A DNA stretch of 64,000 nucleotides from Pseudomonas svalbardensis (GTDB lineage Bacteria; Pseudomonadota; Gammaproteobacteria; Pseudomonadales; Pseudomonadaceae): the NCBI RefSeq assembly GCF_030053115.1, contig NZ_CP125619.1:3793501-3857500 (forward strand), in the 5' to 3' direction. The notes under the pieces are model-generated. The model did no database searches. It saw only the letters and a program-made list of their open reading frames with translations, and had not been told where the DNA came from. Shown piece by piece: positions 1 to 8,972 of the stretch (the first letter of the stretch is position 1; the number at the start of each line of letters is the position of its first letter). Made by a program: the position numbers and the translations under genes.

Positions 1-1
1 A

Positions 2-232
2 GAAGAATCCGGTTACTCCCATCCACACGGCTTCGTGCGTCTCAAAACACAAGACAAAACCTGGAACGTCGTCCTGGCACCACCCTCGCGCATGGAGAAC
101 CGCGGCCTTTCCCGGGACATGCTGAGTGTGGGGAACACGGCCAGCGTGGTCGGCTATCAGAATCGAAACAAACCCGATGAAATGCGCGCCGAACGCATCA
201 CGGTCGGCGGCAAAACCACAGAGTTGAGATGA
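2..232 (+). CDS. DUF6152 family protein, C-terminal part (cut by window edge)
   Basis: The frame is open to the left edge, so the N-terminus lies outside the window. The visible 76 residues carry an NPH-like segment (SHPHGFVRL), a W-N-V-V-L strand, a P-P-S-R...R-G-L segment and a G-N-T-A-S-V-V-G-Y-Q-N-R strand. These match the small beta-rich DUF6152 proteins, which are periplasmic and of unknown function. The stop codon overlaps the start of the next gene (ATGA), so the two are translationally coupled. DUF6152 and DUF6644 genes are commonly adjacent. The assignment is from motif memory. Confidence 0.6.
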   Translation, partial: EESGYSHPHGFVRLKTQDKTWNVVLAPPSRMENRGLSRDMLSVGNTASVVGYQNRNKPDEMRAERITVGGKTTELR

Positions 233-744
233 TGCAGGCCATCGATACCAGCGCTGGTTCGGGTCCGGACAGCTGGCTGGACTGGGTGGGTGACTCGCAG
301 CTTGGCGCGGCCATGCGGGGCGACCTGTGGTTGTATCCGATGGTCGAGGTGGTTCACATCATTGGATTTGCGGTGCTTGTCGGCTCTGTGGTGATGTTCG
401 ATCTACGGGTGCTCGGGCTGTCGAAAGAGATTGCGGTAACAGCCCTGGCTCGCCACCTCCTGACCTGGTCCATCCTGGCCCTGCTGTTGATCGTGCCCGC
501 CGGGCTGATGATGTTTTCAGCCCATCCCCATGACTTCGCCTCGAATGACATTTTCATCTTGAAGCTATGCCTGATCGCCACTGCCGGGCTCAACGCTGCT
601 CTTTTCCACGTCGGGGTATACCGCTCGGTCACCCAGTGGAACACGGGCACTGCGGCGCCTGGAATCGCAAAAATCCAGGCGCTGCTTTCGATTGGGTTAT
701 GGGTCAGCGTGGTGATGTGCGGTCGGCTATTGGCGTACACCTGA
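229..744 (+). CDS. DUF6644-like inner-membrane protein
   Basis: This 171-residue protein has about four hydrophobic helices: roughly residues 37-58 (V-V-H-I-I-G-F-A-V-L-V-G), 74-92, 108-128 and 148-168. The first helix carries a histidine and the loops carry conserved basic residues, the usual appearance of DUF6644 membrane proteins. The function is unknown; the helix-borne histidines could suggest cofactor or metal binding, but that is inference. The start overlaps the stop of the upstream DUF6152 gene by 4 bp, so both products probably belong to the same envelope complex. Confidence 0.65.
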   Translation: MMQAIDTSAGSGPDSWLDWVGDSQLGAAMRGDLWLYPMVEVVHIIGFAVLVGSVVMFDLRVLGLSKEIAVTALARHLLTWSILALLLIVPAGLMMFSAHPHDFASNDIFILKLCLIATAGLNAALFHVGVYRSVTQWNTGTAAPGIAKIQALLSIGLWVSVVMCGRLLAYT

Positions 745-747
745 TCA

Positions 748-1842
748 TCAGGTATTGGTTTTCAACTTGGTCCACAGGCGAGTAGTCAACCGTGCGATGG
801 CAGCGGGAAGTTCCTCTACGGTAAACAGCTTGTCCAGCACACGTGTCGGCGGGTAAATCGCCAGGTCCTGCTTCACAGCCGGAACAACATATTCATCCGC
901 CGCAAGGTTGGGGTTGGCGTAATGGATGCTGTTGCTGATGTTGGCAATGACCTGCGGTGTCAGCAGGTAGTTCATGTAGGCGTAGCCATTCTTCTCGTGC
1001 GGCGCGCTCTTTGGCATGACCACCATGTCGAACCACAGGGTGGAACCTTCGTCAGGGATCGAATAGGCGATTTCAATGCCGTTGTTGGCTTCCTTGGCGC
1101 TGGCGGCCGCCTGCACGATGTCGCCATTGAAACCGATCACCGCGCAGACATTGCCGTTCGCCAGGTCGCTGATGTACTTGGAGGCGTGGAAATACTGGAC
1201 GTAAGGTCTGATTTTGAGCAGCGCCTGCTCGGCTTTCTTGTAATCCGCCGGCTCGTGACTATGGGACGGCAACCCCAGGTAATTCAGGGTGATCGGCAGG
1301 ATCTGCGTAGGGTTATCGATAATCGCCACGCCGCACTGGCTCAGCTTTTTAATGTTGTTCTCATCAAAAAACAGATTCCAGGAATGGGTGACATCGGTGC
1401 TGCCGAAGATCGCCTTGATCTTCTCGACGTTGTAGCCAATACCCGCCGTGCCCCACATGTACGGATAGCCGTATTGATTACCCGGATCATTGACCTCGAG
1501 TTTTTTCATCAGTGCCGGGTCAAGGTTTTTCCAGTTGGGTAACTGGCTTTTGTCGAGTTTCTGAACCGCCCCGGCTTTGATCAATCGGGACAGAAAATGG
1601 TTCGAAGGGCTCACCACGTCATAGCCGGTGTTGCCGGTCATCAGCTTGGATTCCAGCACTTCGTTACTGTCGTGAATGTCGTACGTTGCCTTGATCCCCG
1701 TTTCCTTGGTGAACGTGGTCAAGGTGTCGTCGGCGATGTAGCCGTTCCAGTTTGAAATATTGACGACTTCGTCAGCGTAAGTGGCTGCTGACAACGTCGA
1801 CAGCACGACCATCAGGGAAATGTTGTTGACGCGCATGTTCAA
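748..1842 (-). CDS. Polyamine ABC-transporter substrate-binding protein (PotF/SpuD-like)
   Basis: This 364-residue protein has a Sec signal peptide ending near T-Y-A (about residue 23). The mature protein begins with the PotD/PotF family motif V-N-I-S-N-W-N-G-Y-I and continues with G-Y-D-V-V-S-P-S-N and Y-M-W-G-T-A-G-I-G-Y-N, which line the polyamine pocket in PotF and SpuD/SpuE. It should be a periplasmic receptor for putrescine or spermidine. No permease or ATPase genes are adjacent, so it probably works with a transporter encoded elsewhere. It lies downstream of a PuuB-like amine oxidoreductase in the same orientation (46 bp gap), consistent with a polyamine uptake and oxidation unit. Confidence 0.88.
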   Translation of the reverse strand: MNMRVNNISLMVVLSTLSAATYADEVVNISNWNGYIADDTLTTFTKETGIKATYDIHDSNEVLESKLMTGNTGYDVVSPSNHFLSRLIKAGAVQKLDKSQLPNWKNLDPALMKKLEVNDPGNQYGYPYMWGTAGIGYNVEKIKAIFGSTDVTHSWNLFFDENNIKKLSQCGVAIIDNPTQILPITLNYLGLPSHSHEPADYKKAEQALLKIRPYVQYFHASKYISDLANGNVCAVIGFNGDIVQAAASAKEANNGIEIAYSIPDEGSTLWFDMVVMPKSAPHEKNGYAYMNYLLTPQVIANISNSIHYANPNLAADEYVVPAVKQDLAIYPPTRVLDKLFTVEELPAAIARLTTRLWTKLKTNT

Positions 1843-1887
1843 TCACCGTGTGTTTGATGAGTTTTTATTGTTTGATCGCCGGGTGTT

Positions 1888-3189
1888 CTAGATTTCTGTT
1901 TTGGCCCTGACCGCCTCCACGCGCATTCGAAGCATGGCACCGATATCGAGCAAGGGGCGCGGCGGCAGCCAGCCCGGCGCGGCTCTGCGCATCACTGATT
2001 CGAGGATGGGCGAGCTGTCACCCGACGCCAGTTCGGCGAGCAAGCGTCCCCAAAGGGTGCCGCGTGCGACGCCCGAACCATTGCAGCCGGCCACCGCAAA
2101 CACACCCTCGTCGACCTTGGCGAAATACGGTTGCCCGGTGCGTGAAGCGCTCAAGTGTCCGGTCCAGGTGTATTGAATGTCCTGCTCGCTCAGGAACGGG
2201 AAGCGTCGTTGCAAGCCGAGCACATGGTGTTTGCGACGGTACAAAAGCTCACTGTCGGATAAATCCCGAGATCGGTATTCCGCCGTATTGCGGATCATCA
2301 CGCGGCGGTCCGGGGTCAGTCGCACCGTGGCGCCCAGTGGCCGGGTGGACAGCACGCCCCAAGGCTCAACCGCGCCGATGGACTTGAACTCGGCGTCGCT
2401 GAGTGGTCGCGTGAGGCTGGCGCTGAGTTCCATCGGGAACGTCCCGCTGTCTTCTATTCCGGAGCGCGGGATGAACGCGTTCAGGCACACCAGGACTTGC
2501 CTGGCTTCGATGCTTCCATCGGTGCCATTGGCACGAATACGCCCTTTGCCCAAACGCTCCAGACCCGTGATATCGGTGTTCTCAAACAGGGTCACCGTGT
2601 CCGGCAGCGTATCCAGCAGGCCCTTCACGTATTTCGCGGGTTGCAGCAGTGCGTTGCCATTGCCGCACCAGATCGCGGCCTGGTAATGCGCGGTGCCCAG
2701 TTTTTTGCTCAGCGGTTCACCTTCCAGAAAGTGCGCAGAGGCGCCGACAGCGCGTAGCGTTGCCAGTTTGGCCGCGACATCGGTCAACTTGGCGGGATCG
2801 TTGACGGCGAAGTAGTAGCCCGATTCCCTGAATTCACATTCGATGCCCAGACGAGCAATGCGCTGGCGCACTTCGTCACTGGCAGCACGGGAAATCGAGG
2901 TATCGACTTCAAAACCGGCAAATCCCGGGTTGCCGATCAGCTCATCCTTGGCCGGATGTTCGTGACCCACCACGAAACCTGAATTGCGCGCCGAGGCGCC
3001 CTGTGCGGCCCGTTGTCTGTCGACAATCACGATGCGCGCCTGAGGGTGCATTTCAGCGAGTGTGTGAGCGGCGCACAGGCCGGTGATACCGGCACCGACA
3101 ATCAGCCAATCGGCTTTTTGCGTGCCTTTGAGAGCATCGCGAGCGGGTGAACTCCCCGCTTGCGCAATCCAGCCACATACATTGGTCAT
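1888..3189 (-). CDS. FAD-dependent amine oxidoreductase (PuuB / gamma-glutamylputrescine oxidase-like)
   Basis: This 433-residue DAO-family flavoprotein has the dinucleotide-binding motif A-D-W-L-I-V-G-A-G-I-T-G-L-C-A-A-H at about residues 27-43 and the A-S-A-R-N-S-G-F-V signature at about 65-73, which is typical of PuuB and related amine/amino-acid oxidases. The C-terminal half has Y-T-W-T-G-H-L and A-G-C-N-G-S-G-V-A-R-G, the second FAD contact. It is likely to oxidise a primary or secondary amine to the aldehyde. It is paired with a polyamine-binding protein downstream and a divergent LysR regulator upstream. The exact substrate cannot be read from the sequence. Confidence 0.85.
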   Translation of the reverse strand: MTNVCGWIAQAGSSPARDALKGTQKADWLIVGAGITGLCAAHTLAEMHPQARIVIVDRQRAAQGASARNSGFVVGHEHPAKDELIGNPGFAGFEVDTSISRAASDEVRQRIARLGIECEFRESGYYFAVNDPAKLTDVAAKLATLRAVGASAHFLEGEPLSKKLGTAHYQAAIWCGNGNALLQPAKYVKGLLDTLPDTVTLFENTDITGLERLGKGRIRANGTDGSIEARQVLVCLNAFIPRSGIEDSGTFPMELSASLTRPLSDAEFKSIGAVEPWGVLSTRPLGATVRLTPDRRVMIRNTAEYRSRDLSDSELLYRRKHHVLGLQRRFPFLSEQDIQYTWTGHLSASRTGQPYFAKVDEGVFAVAGCNGSGVARGTLWGRLLAELASGDSSPILESVMRRAAPGWLPPRPLLDIGAMLRMRVEAVRAKTEI

Positions 3190-3338
3190 GCATCACCTCA
3201 TCTGCCTGTCGTTCTGCAAGCACCGCACATGACGTCATCGCATGAGTATTTCCGGCTGGTGCTGGCTAGAGCTAGAATCTATAAGGCCTGTAGTGATACA
3301 ACCAACGTTATAAAATCATCGAGCTATTCAAAAAACGC

Positions 3339-4241
3339 ATGGATAAAATTCACCACGTTCCTTCTCTCCAGGCCTTGCAGGCGCTGGTCGAGGTCGCAGG
3401 CTCGGGCAGCTTCACGCACGCGGCGCAAAAGCTGTGCCTGACCCAAAGCGCAGTGAGCCGAAAAATCCAGCAGTTGGAGAGCCACTTCGACTTGCCGATG
3501 TTCGTGAGGAATAACCGCAGTGTTCGGCTGACACCGGAAGGCGAACAGGTGCTTGCGACCGCCCGAAGTATCCTGGCGCAACTGAAAACCCTTGAAGATC
3601 GGCTGACACCGCAAAAACGACCCTTTCGCATACGCATGCATGTGTCGCTGGCGGTTCGATGGTTGCTGCCAAAGTTGAGCGAGTTCTATCGAAGTCATCC
3701 GCAGGTTTCGCTGTCGATCGAAACCGTGGCCACGGAAGTGGTGGAGCCGGCCATCGACAGCGACGCCTACATCCTCTATCTGCCAGAGCCTTCCCGCGAT
3801 CCTGACTGCCTGACGTTGTTCGAGGAGGCGCTGGTGCCGGTGTGCGCCCCAGGCCTGGGTAGCACGACCCAACCGTTGGAGTCGGTGGCCGATCTCGTGC
3901 GTTTCCCGCTGTTGCATCGCTCGGCGGACAAGCATGACTGGTTCCGGTGGCTGCAAGCCAATGGCGGCCAGTCACTTGAGGACTACCGCCATATCCCCTT
4001 CAACCTCGACGAGTTGGCGCTCGATGCGGCGGCGCGAGGGCTGGGGGTCGCCATGACTGACCTGACACTGGCAGGAGAATCCCTCGAACGAGGCGTGCTC
4101 GTCGTTCCGTTCGGCCACCCCTTGAAGACCCGCGGCATTTACGCCTTGAACCTGCAACCTTCCGCCGCCGCTCATCCAGCCTGTTCGCTGATCATGCAAT
4201 GGTTTGCCCAACAGGCCGAACAGCCAGCAGGCGAAGTTTGA
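3339..4241 (+). CDS. LysR-family transcriptional regulator
   Basis: This 300-residue protein has an N-terminal winged helix-turn-helix: S-F-T-H-A-A-Q-K-L-C-L-T-Q-S-A-V-S-R-K-I at about residues 24-43, followed by the wing R-L-T-P-E-G-E-Q-V-L. A type 2 periplasmic-binding-like effector domain follows from about residue 90. In that domain the A-A-R-G-L-G-V-A-M-T-D stretch near residue 230 resembles GcvA-type LysR proteins. It is divergent from the PuuB-like gene across about 150 bp, the classic LysR arrangement, so it probably controls the oxidoreductase and the polyamine-binding protein. Confidence 0.9.
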   Translation: MDKIHHVPSLQALQALVEVAGSGSFTHAAQKLCLTQSAVSRKIQQLESHFDLPMFVRNNRSVRLTPEGEQVLATARSILAQLKTLEDRLTPQKRPFRIRMHVSLAVRWLLPKLSEFYRSHPQVSLSIETVATEVVEPAIDSDAYILYLPEPSRDPDCLTLFEEALVPVCAPGLGSTTQPLESVADLVRFPLLHRSADKHDWFRWLQANGGQSLEDYRHIPFNLDELALDAAARGLGVAMTDLTLAGESLERGVLVVPFGHPLKTRGIYALNLQPSAAAHPACSLIMQWFAQQAEQPAGEV

Positions 4242-4258
4242 CCACCCGGGATTGACCA

Positions 4259-4480
4259 CTACGTTCCGCGCCCCAACCCTTCTCTCGCATTGGCAAACGC
4301 AGCGCTCGCCTCTTGAACCAGCTTGCGCCATTCAACGCTGTTGATGAGTCCGGTGCGTTCCATCTCATCGGCAGCCTTGAGCAACTCGTCATATTGCTCT
4401 TCAGCATCCATCCGGATTTCGGGCACTTTCAGGAGCTGATACCAGGCCGCCAGGGCTTCGCTCTTTTGATCATCACTCAT
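4259..4480 (-). CDS. Small conserved hypothetical protein
   Basis: This 73-residue acidic protein starts M-S-D-D-Q-K-S-E and is predicted helical (E-E-Q-Y-D-E-L-L-K-A-A-D-E-M-E-R). It has no signal peptide and no membrane segment. An upstream in-frame ATG would add nine residues, but the chosen ATG has a GGGAG ribosome-binding site about 8 nt upstream. The protein resembles short cytoplasmic proteins common in Pseudomonas, but I do not recognise a function. It lies convergent to the LysR gene. Confidence 0.6.
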   Translation of the reverse strand: MSDDQKSEALAAWYQLLKVPEIRMDAEEQYDELLKAADEMERTGLINSVEWRKLVQEASAAFANAREGLGRGT

Positions 4481-4521
4481 GCTCAAACTCCCAAATACAG
4501 TCTTCATTTGGAAGTTTTCTT

Positions 4522-4779
4522 ATGGGTGGCGTTCCTCGCTCCCGACATACGGCAGTCAGGCATGAAGACAGTCGCACCACCGCCGCTGCCTGGCACACCA
4601 AGCCGTCCTGGTACGCAGTCTCCAGCCTCGATCAGACCATCAACCCAGACCTGGAACGCTTCCTCGCCAAACGCAAGAACGCGACCACCATCGAGCTGCC
4701 GTCGAGCCATCTGTCTTTGGTCTCCCACTCCAAAGAAATCGTTGACCTGATCCTCGAAGCCGCTGGTCGCCAATCGTAA
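4522..4779 (+). pseudogene. Alpha/beta-hydrolase remnant (C-terminal fragment)
   Basis: Only the last 60 or so residues of an alpha/beta hydrolase are present: W-H-T-K-P-S-W-Y-A-V-S-S-L-D-Q-T-I-N-P with the acid residue, then A-T-T-I-E-L-P-S-S-H-L-S-L-V with the catalytic histidine, and an H-S-K-E-I-V-D-L-I-L end. This is the C-terminal signature of hydrolases often annotated near oxidative-stress genes in Pseudomonas. The lid and nucleophile-serine portions are missing, and the first 20 residues of the frame look non-homologous. It is a 5'-truncated relic, probably not translated. Confidence 0.7.
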
Positions 4780-4908
4780 CGTCGGCGCCGTTTCGTTACA
4801 AAATTGTCATTCAACTGTGGGTCGGTTGTGCGGATCGCCTGGTTAACCTGAATTCACTGTCAGGCAACCCATCGGCAGCCAACCCGCCCCTGAACAGAGG
4901 GAATCATC

Positions 4909-5166
4909 ATGAAAATGTTAGTCCTCGGTTTTGCTGCTCTCCTCGCCACCGGTTCGGCGTTTGCCGCTACCCAGACCGCCGAACCTGTCATCCACGACAA
5001 GACCGGTTTCTTCGTCCACCTGGATATTGCCAAAGACCTGTCCAGCAATATCATCACGCAAGAATGCGGCATCGTCCCCGCGCAGCTGATTTACCTCGAC
5101 CATCAGGGTCGCAAGCACGTGCTGGATTACCAGGTCCAGGGCATGGGTTGCATTGGTGACAATTGA
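4909..5166 (+). CDS. DUF2790 domain-containing periplasmic protein
   Basis: This 85-residue protein has a clear Sec signal peptide, with cleavage after A-F-A at about residue 19. The mature part has the DUF2790 pattern: D-I-A-K-D-L-S at about 45-51, then C-G-I-V-P-A-Q-L-I-Y-L-D-H-Q-G and H-V-L-D-Y-Q-V-Q-G-M-G-C, with two cysteines that could form a disulfide. GAGGGAATCATC precedes the ATG as ribosome-binding site. DUF2790 genes in Pseudomonas often lie near metal-responsive two-component systems, and a broken sensor kinase follows directly here. The function is unknown. Confidence 0.85.
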   Translation: MKMLVLGFAALLATGSAFAATQTAEPVIHDKTGFFVHLDIAKDLSSNIITQECGIVPAQLIYLDHQGRKHVLDYQVQGMGCIGDN

Positions 5167-5240
5167 GCAGACGCCTGTACTCACAAAGGATCGGGCTACA
5201 CTGGCGCCACTGGCTGACCTCTGTAGCCCGCCGCCGCGAC

Positions 5241-5597
5241 AGGTATATCTGGGCCGAACCGATGTTGCTGCGCCGCGCCCTGGCCAACCTTTGCGCCAAC
5301 GCGATCAAATACGGCGCGCCTGACTCCGAACTGCTCATCCGCGCCACACCCGCGGCCGACGGCATCCGCCTGCAAGTGCGCAACCGCGGCCAGACCATTG
5401 CCGCCGAACACTTGCCCCGACTGTTCGAGCGCTTCTACCGCGTCGACGAATCCCGCGAACGCCGGCGCACTCCAACGGCCTGGGCCTGTCGATCGTGGCG
5501 ACGATCATGCAGCTGCACAATGGGGCTTACAGCGTTAGCAGTGCTGACGGCATCACCTGCTTCGAGCTGTTTTCCGGCGCGGCAATTGGATGAATGA
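5241..5597 (+). pseudogene. Sensor histidine kinase remnant (HATPase domain, truncated and frameshifted)
   Basis: The translation gives an HATPase domain of a heavy-metal-type sensor kinase: M-L-L-R-R-A-L-A-N-L-C-A-N-A-I-K-Y-G (N box) and R-L-F-E-R-F-Y-R-V-D-E-S-R (F box). Near 5465 the frame slips, and the G box (H-S-N-G-L-G-L-S-I-V-A-T-I-M) continues in another frame. All sensor, HAMP and dimerisation parts upstream are missing. The fragment begins right after the DUF2790 gene. It is a dead relic of a two-component system. Confidence 0.8.
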
Positions 5598-5607
5598 GGT
5601 CCCGACG

Positions 5608-5650
5608 GCATTCCCACGCGGACGGTTCGACGCCTCGACGTGGGAACGAT
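5608..5650. repeat. REP-like inverted repeat
   Basis: Arms GCATTCCCACG (5608-5618) and CGTGGGAACGAT (5639-5650) form the inverted pair typical of Pseudomonas REP sequences. The element lies between the kinase remnant and a terminator, in non-coding DNA, as expected for REPs. Confidence 0.55.
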
Positions 5651-5651
5651 C

Positions 5652-5696
5652 AAGCCCGGACGTGTACCGCGGACGTGTACCGGGCTTTTTTATTTT
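5652..5696 (+). terminator. Rho-independent terminator containing an internal direct repeat
   Basis: Stem AAGCCCGG (5652-5659) pairs with CCGGGCTT (5680-5687), followed by a T-rich tract. The loop region contains CGGACGTGTAC twice in tandem. It would stop plus-strand transcription ahead of the thiolase gene. Confidence 0.65.
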
Positions 5697-5876
5697 CTTT
5701 TCTGCGCTTTTGACCGGATCAGACGAATCAAAAAGCGACTTCAACTGAACTGGCCAAAAACGCCACCCCCCTTGAGCAGTTTTGGCATAGGCCAACATCA
5801 TCGCTGTGTCTAGACTCACCCCCATATAACAGTGCGAAAGCACACTTGAGTCCAGGACTGTTCCAGGGGAACCCGC

Positions 5877-7061
5877 ATGAACCCATCCGACATTTTTGTT
5901 ATCAGCGCCGTCCGCTCGGCCATCGGCAGCTTTGGCGGTTCGCTCAAAGATGTGCCACCTATCCAACTGGCCACTGACGTTTGCCGCGCCGCCATTGAAC
6001 GTTCGGGGCTGGCGCCTGAACACATCGGTCACGTGGTGATGGGGCATGTGATCCCGACGGAAGCACGTGACGCCTACATCTCTCGTGCCGTGGCGATGAA
6101 TGCCGGCCTGCCGAAAGAGACGCCCGCCTTCAACGTCAACCGCCTCTGCGGTTCTGGTTTGCAGGCCATTGTCAGCGCAGCACAAAGTTTGATGTTGGGA
6201 GACGCAGGCGCTGCGCTGGCGGGTGGCGTCGAGTCCATGAGCCGCGGGGCCTATCTGTTGCCGCAGGCGCGCTGGGGCGCACGCATGGGTGATATGCAAG
6301 CCATCGACTACGTGCTCGGCGCTCTGCAAGACCCGTTTGGCGGTTTCCACATGGGCATTACTGCGGAAAACATCGCCGAGCGCTATGGCATCACTCGTCA
6401 GGCTCAGGATGAGTTGGCGCTGCTCAGCCAGCAACGGGCGGCCCGGGCGATTGCTGAAGGGCGGTTTACCGACCAGATCGTGCCGATCGAAGTGGCGTCC
6501 CGCAAAGGTACCGTGACGTTTGCGACGGACGAGCATGTCCGCGCCGAGGTTAATGCCGAGCAATTGGGCAAGATGAAACCAGCCTTCAAAAAAGACGGCA
6601 GCGTCACCGCCGGCAACGCGTCGGGCCTCAATGATGGTGCCGGAGCACTGATCATGGCCACGGGGCAGATGGTTCTCGACCAAGGCCTCAAGCCCATCGC
6701 ACGACTGGTCGGTTATGCCCATGCCGGTGTGGAACCAGAGCTGATGGGGTTGGGACCGATCCCCGCCACCCGCCTGGTCCTCAAACGCGCCGGCTTGACC
6801 GTTGCCGACCTGGATGTCATTGAGTCCAACGAAGCATTCGCGGCCCAAGCGTGTGCCGTGGCGCAAGAACTGGGCTTCGACCCGGAGAAGGTCAACCCGA
6901 ACGGTTCGGGGATTTCTCTGGGCCACCCGGTGGGTGCGACCGGTGCGATTATCGCCACCAAGGCAATTCACGAACTGCACCGTGTTCAGGGTCGTTATGC
7001 CCTGGCAACCATGTGCATCGGCGGCGGCCAAGGCATCGCCGTGTTGTTCGAACGCGTCTGA
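5877..7061 (+). CDS. Acetyl-CoA acetyltransferase / thiolase
   Basis: This 394-residue cytoplasmic thiolase has the nucleophile Cys91 in N-R-L-C-G-S-G-L-Q, His350 in G-H-P-V-G-A-T-G-A and the second active-site Cys380 in C-I-G-G-G-Q-G, all at canonical positions for the biosynthetic/degradative thiolase family of 390-400 residues. It condenses two acyl-CoA molecules or cleaves a 3-ketoacyl-CoA. It stands alone, with terminators on both sides and no adjacent fad or pha genes, so the preferred chain length is uncertain. Confidence 0.93.
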   Translation: MNPSDIFVISAVRSAIGSFGGSLKDVPPIQLATDVCRAAIERSGLAPEHIGHVVMGHVIPTEARDAYISRAVAMNAGLPKETPAFNVNRLCGSGLQAIVSAAQSLMLGDAGAALAGGVESMSRGAYLLPQARWGARMGDMQAIDYVLGALQDPFGGFHMGITAENIAERYGITRQAQDELALLSQQRAARAIAEGRFTDQIVPIEVASRKGTVTFATDEHVRAEVNAEQLGKMKPAFKKDGSVTAGNASGLNDGAGALIMATGQMVLDQGLKPIARLVGYAHAGVEPELMGLGPIPATRLVLKRAGLTVADLDVIESNEAFAAQACAVAQELGFDPEKVNPNGSGISLGHPVGATGAIIATKAIHELHRVQGRYALATMCIGGGQGIAVLFERV

Positions 7062-7074
7062 TCGGCCCAAACGA

Positions 7075-7106
7075 AGACGGTGCCCATTGTGGACGCCGTC
7101 TCGTTT
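7075..7106 (+). terminator. Terminator after the thiolase gene
   Basis: AGACGG (7075-7080) pairs with CCGTCT (7096-7101), followed by CGTTTTA. It lies 13 bp after the thiolase stop codon. The T tract is short, so strength is uncertain. Confidence 0.5.
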
Positions 7107-7503
7107 TACCGCGATGGAATCTGTGCGAAATGCACTCCGATTTCAGCTCGGTGTAAGTCTCGATCACTGCGCAACCACACTCGCGCCCCATACTCGATTA
7201 CTGACCAGGCACGACCTTGCCGCAGACACCGCGGACGACCCCGTTGCAGGCCGGTCGGTATCTCGACGGGCATCATTTTTTCAGGCCCGGAGGTTCTACT
7301 AAACTACTCAGGACTACGCAGATTCAGTGAATGATTTCACAGTACTGCTAAAGTGAAAGCACGCGTCGCCACATGCTCCCAAAGCCTGTAATTTTCGAAG
7401 GTGGGTGGCTAATCACGGTGACGCCAACGCTCTCCAGCGAGGGCAGCATGAACTGAATCGCGTCATCATCGAGCGCGAGGGGCAGCAGACATGAGGTCTA
7501 AAT
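7107..7503. other. Intergenic region upstream of the EPS priming transferase
   Basis: I see no gene on the plus strand. On the minus strand, about 7352-7490 is an open frame of roughly 45 residues (including Q-F-M-L-P-S-L-E-S-V-G-V-T-V-I-S-H-P-P) that reads like protein but has no good start codon and no recognised family. The promoter of the downstream sugar-transferase gene should lie here. I could not define -35/-10 boxes with confidence. Confidence 0.4.
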
Positions 7504-8928
7504 ATGATATTTGAGCCCAACAGCACCCGTTCCGTTCTCCAGCGAAGAAGCAGTACCAGTATCGTTATTCAGGCTGGTCTCGATTGTGTTGCGGTGACCG
7601 GCGTTGCGTGGTTTTTGATCAATTATCATATCGGCTTCATAACGCAGTCCTATGTCATCCTGCTCCTGTTGCTGCTGGGGGCGTTGGCCGTTGTGTACGA
7701 CCACTATGCTATTTACCGCAGCAATGTTGTTTTTACCGTCAAAGCCTTCAAGCTTTTGAAAGCATGGACTGCAACGTTTGGCTTTCTCGTTGCCATGGCC
7801 TTTCTTACCAAGCAAAGCGAACAGTACTCGCGTTTATTGGTCGGGCAGTTATTTGTTATTGGATATTTTGCTCAGTTGCTTTTGCACCTCGCGACACGCG
7901 AGATGCAGAAGACGTTTTTGGCCCACTCGACTCAATTGGAAAACTCGCTCATCATTGGCTCGGGCGAACTGGCCAGCTATCTTCACAAGAAGATCAGCAA
8001 TAATCCCTGGCTCGGTGAGCGCATAGTCGGCTGTGTGTTGATTGGCGCGGACGATGATCGGGGAAAGGAAAGTCTGGAAGGCGCGCAACGCCTGTCGATA
8101 CTGGGCGATATCTCCGACCTTGATGAGTTAGTTGTTAAACATGCCATTCGTACCGTCTATTTCGTGACCCCACTGGGTGGCTCAGAGGTCATCCAGGATG
8201 TTTATTTAAGGCTGTTCGATAAACACATCTCTGTTAACTGGGTGCCTGACATTTTCTCGTTGCGCCTGATCAACCACAGTGTTCGCGAGATTGCCGGCAT
8301 TCCCGTGCTGACCTTGTCTGAAACTCCGCTGATGGGGATGCGTCTGTTTCTGAAGAACCTTGAAGACAAAGTCCTGGCCTTTCTCATTTTGGTTCTTGCA
8401 GCGCCAGTCCTGGTAGCCGTCGCCATTGCCATCAAGCTCGATAGCCCCGGCCCCATATTCTTTCGTCAGCAGCGCATGGGGTGGAGTGGAGAAGCTTTCC
8501 GTATCTGGAAGTTCAGAAGCATGGTCGTCCATCAGCCGGAAGACGGCGTCGTCAAGCAGGCGCAAAAGAATGACCCGCGCATGACCAGAGTTGGGGCCTT
8601 TATTCGGCGAACCAGCCTCGATGAACTACCGCAGTTGTTCAACGTTTTGATGGGGGAAATGTCTCTGGTGGGGCCTCGCCCGCACGCTATTCAACACGAT
8701 GTGCAGTACTCGCCCGATGTCTCTGGCTACTTTGCGCGTCACAACATTAAGCCGGGCATCACAGGCCTGGCTCAGGTACGTGGCTATCGTGGTGAAACGA
8801 AGGATATAGATCAGATGATCCGGCGTGTTGACTCGGACATTGAATACATTAACAACTGGTCGCTATGGCTCGATTTCGTCATTCTTGTACGAACGGTGTT
8901 TGCCTTCTCCGGCAAGCATGCCTATTAG
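7504..8928 (+). CDS. Undecaprenyl-phosphate sugar phosphotransferase (WcaJ/GumD-like), EPS priming enzyme
   Basis: This 474-residue membrane protein has four N-terminal helices (about residues 15-115), a Rossmann-like CoA-binding middle ([12 protein letters not shown] at about 150), a further helix near 285-305, and a C-terminal bacterial sugar-transferase domain. That domain carries [20 protein letters not shown] and S-L-V-G-P-R-P at about residues 340-395. It transfers a hexose-1-phosphate from a UDP-sugar to undecaprenyl phosphate, the first committed step of the polysaccharide repeat. It is convergent with the glycosyltransferase operon. The length matches the WcaJ family. Confidence 0.92.
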   Translation: MIFEPNSTRSVLQRRSSTSIVIQAGLDCVAVTGVAWFLINYHIGFITQSYVILLLLLLGALAVVYDHYAIYRSNVVFTVKAFKLLKAWTATFGFLVAMAFLTKQSEQYSRLLVGQLFVIGYFAQLLLHLATREMQKTFLAHSTQLENSLIIGSGELASYLHKKISNNPWLGERIVGCVLIGADDDRGKESLEGAQRLSILGDISDLDELVVKHAIRTVYFVTPLGGSEVIQDVYLRLFDKHISVNWVPDIFSLRLINHSVREIAGIPVLTLSETPLMGMRLFLKNLEDKVLAFLILVLAAPVLVAVAIAIKLDSPGPIFFRQQRMGWSGEAFRIWKFRSMVVHQPEDGVVKQAQKNDPRMTRVGAFIRRTSLDELPQLFNVLMGEMSLVGPRPHAIQHDVQYSPDVSGYFARHNIKPGITGLAQVRGYRGETKDIDQMIRRVDSDIEYINNWSLWLDFVILVRTVFAFSGKHAY

Positions 8929-8972
8929 CCAGTCCTGAGTGCCTGGACGATCTCAAGGCCATCCATATGTGG

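Noticed and set aside
5553..7070. 505-codon open frame on the minus strand opposite the thiolase
   Set aside because: It lies fully antisense to a thiolase with intact active-site motifs and has no family character; it is a GC-driven shadow frame.
7352..7490. Minus-strand open frame reading Q-F-M-L-P-S-L-E-S-V-G-V-T-V-I-S-H-P-P
   Set aside because: It looks protein-like but is only about 45 codons, lacks a start codon with ribosome-binding site, and matches no family I know. Noted only within the intergenic entry.
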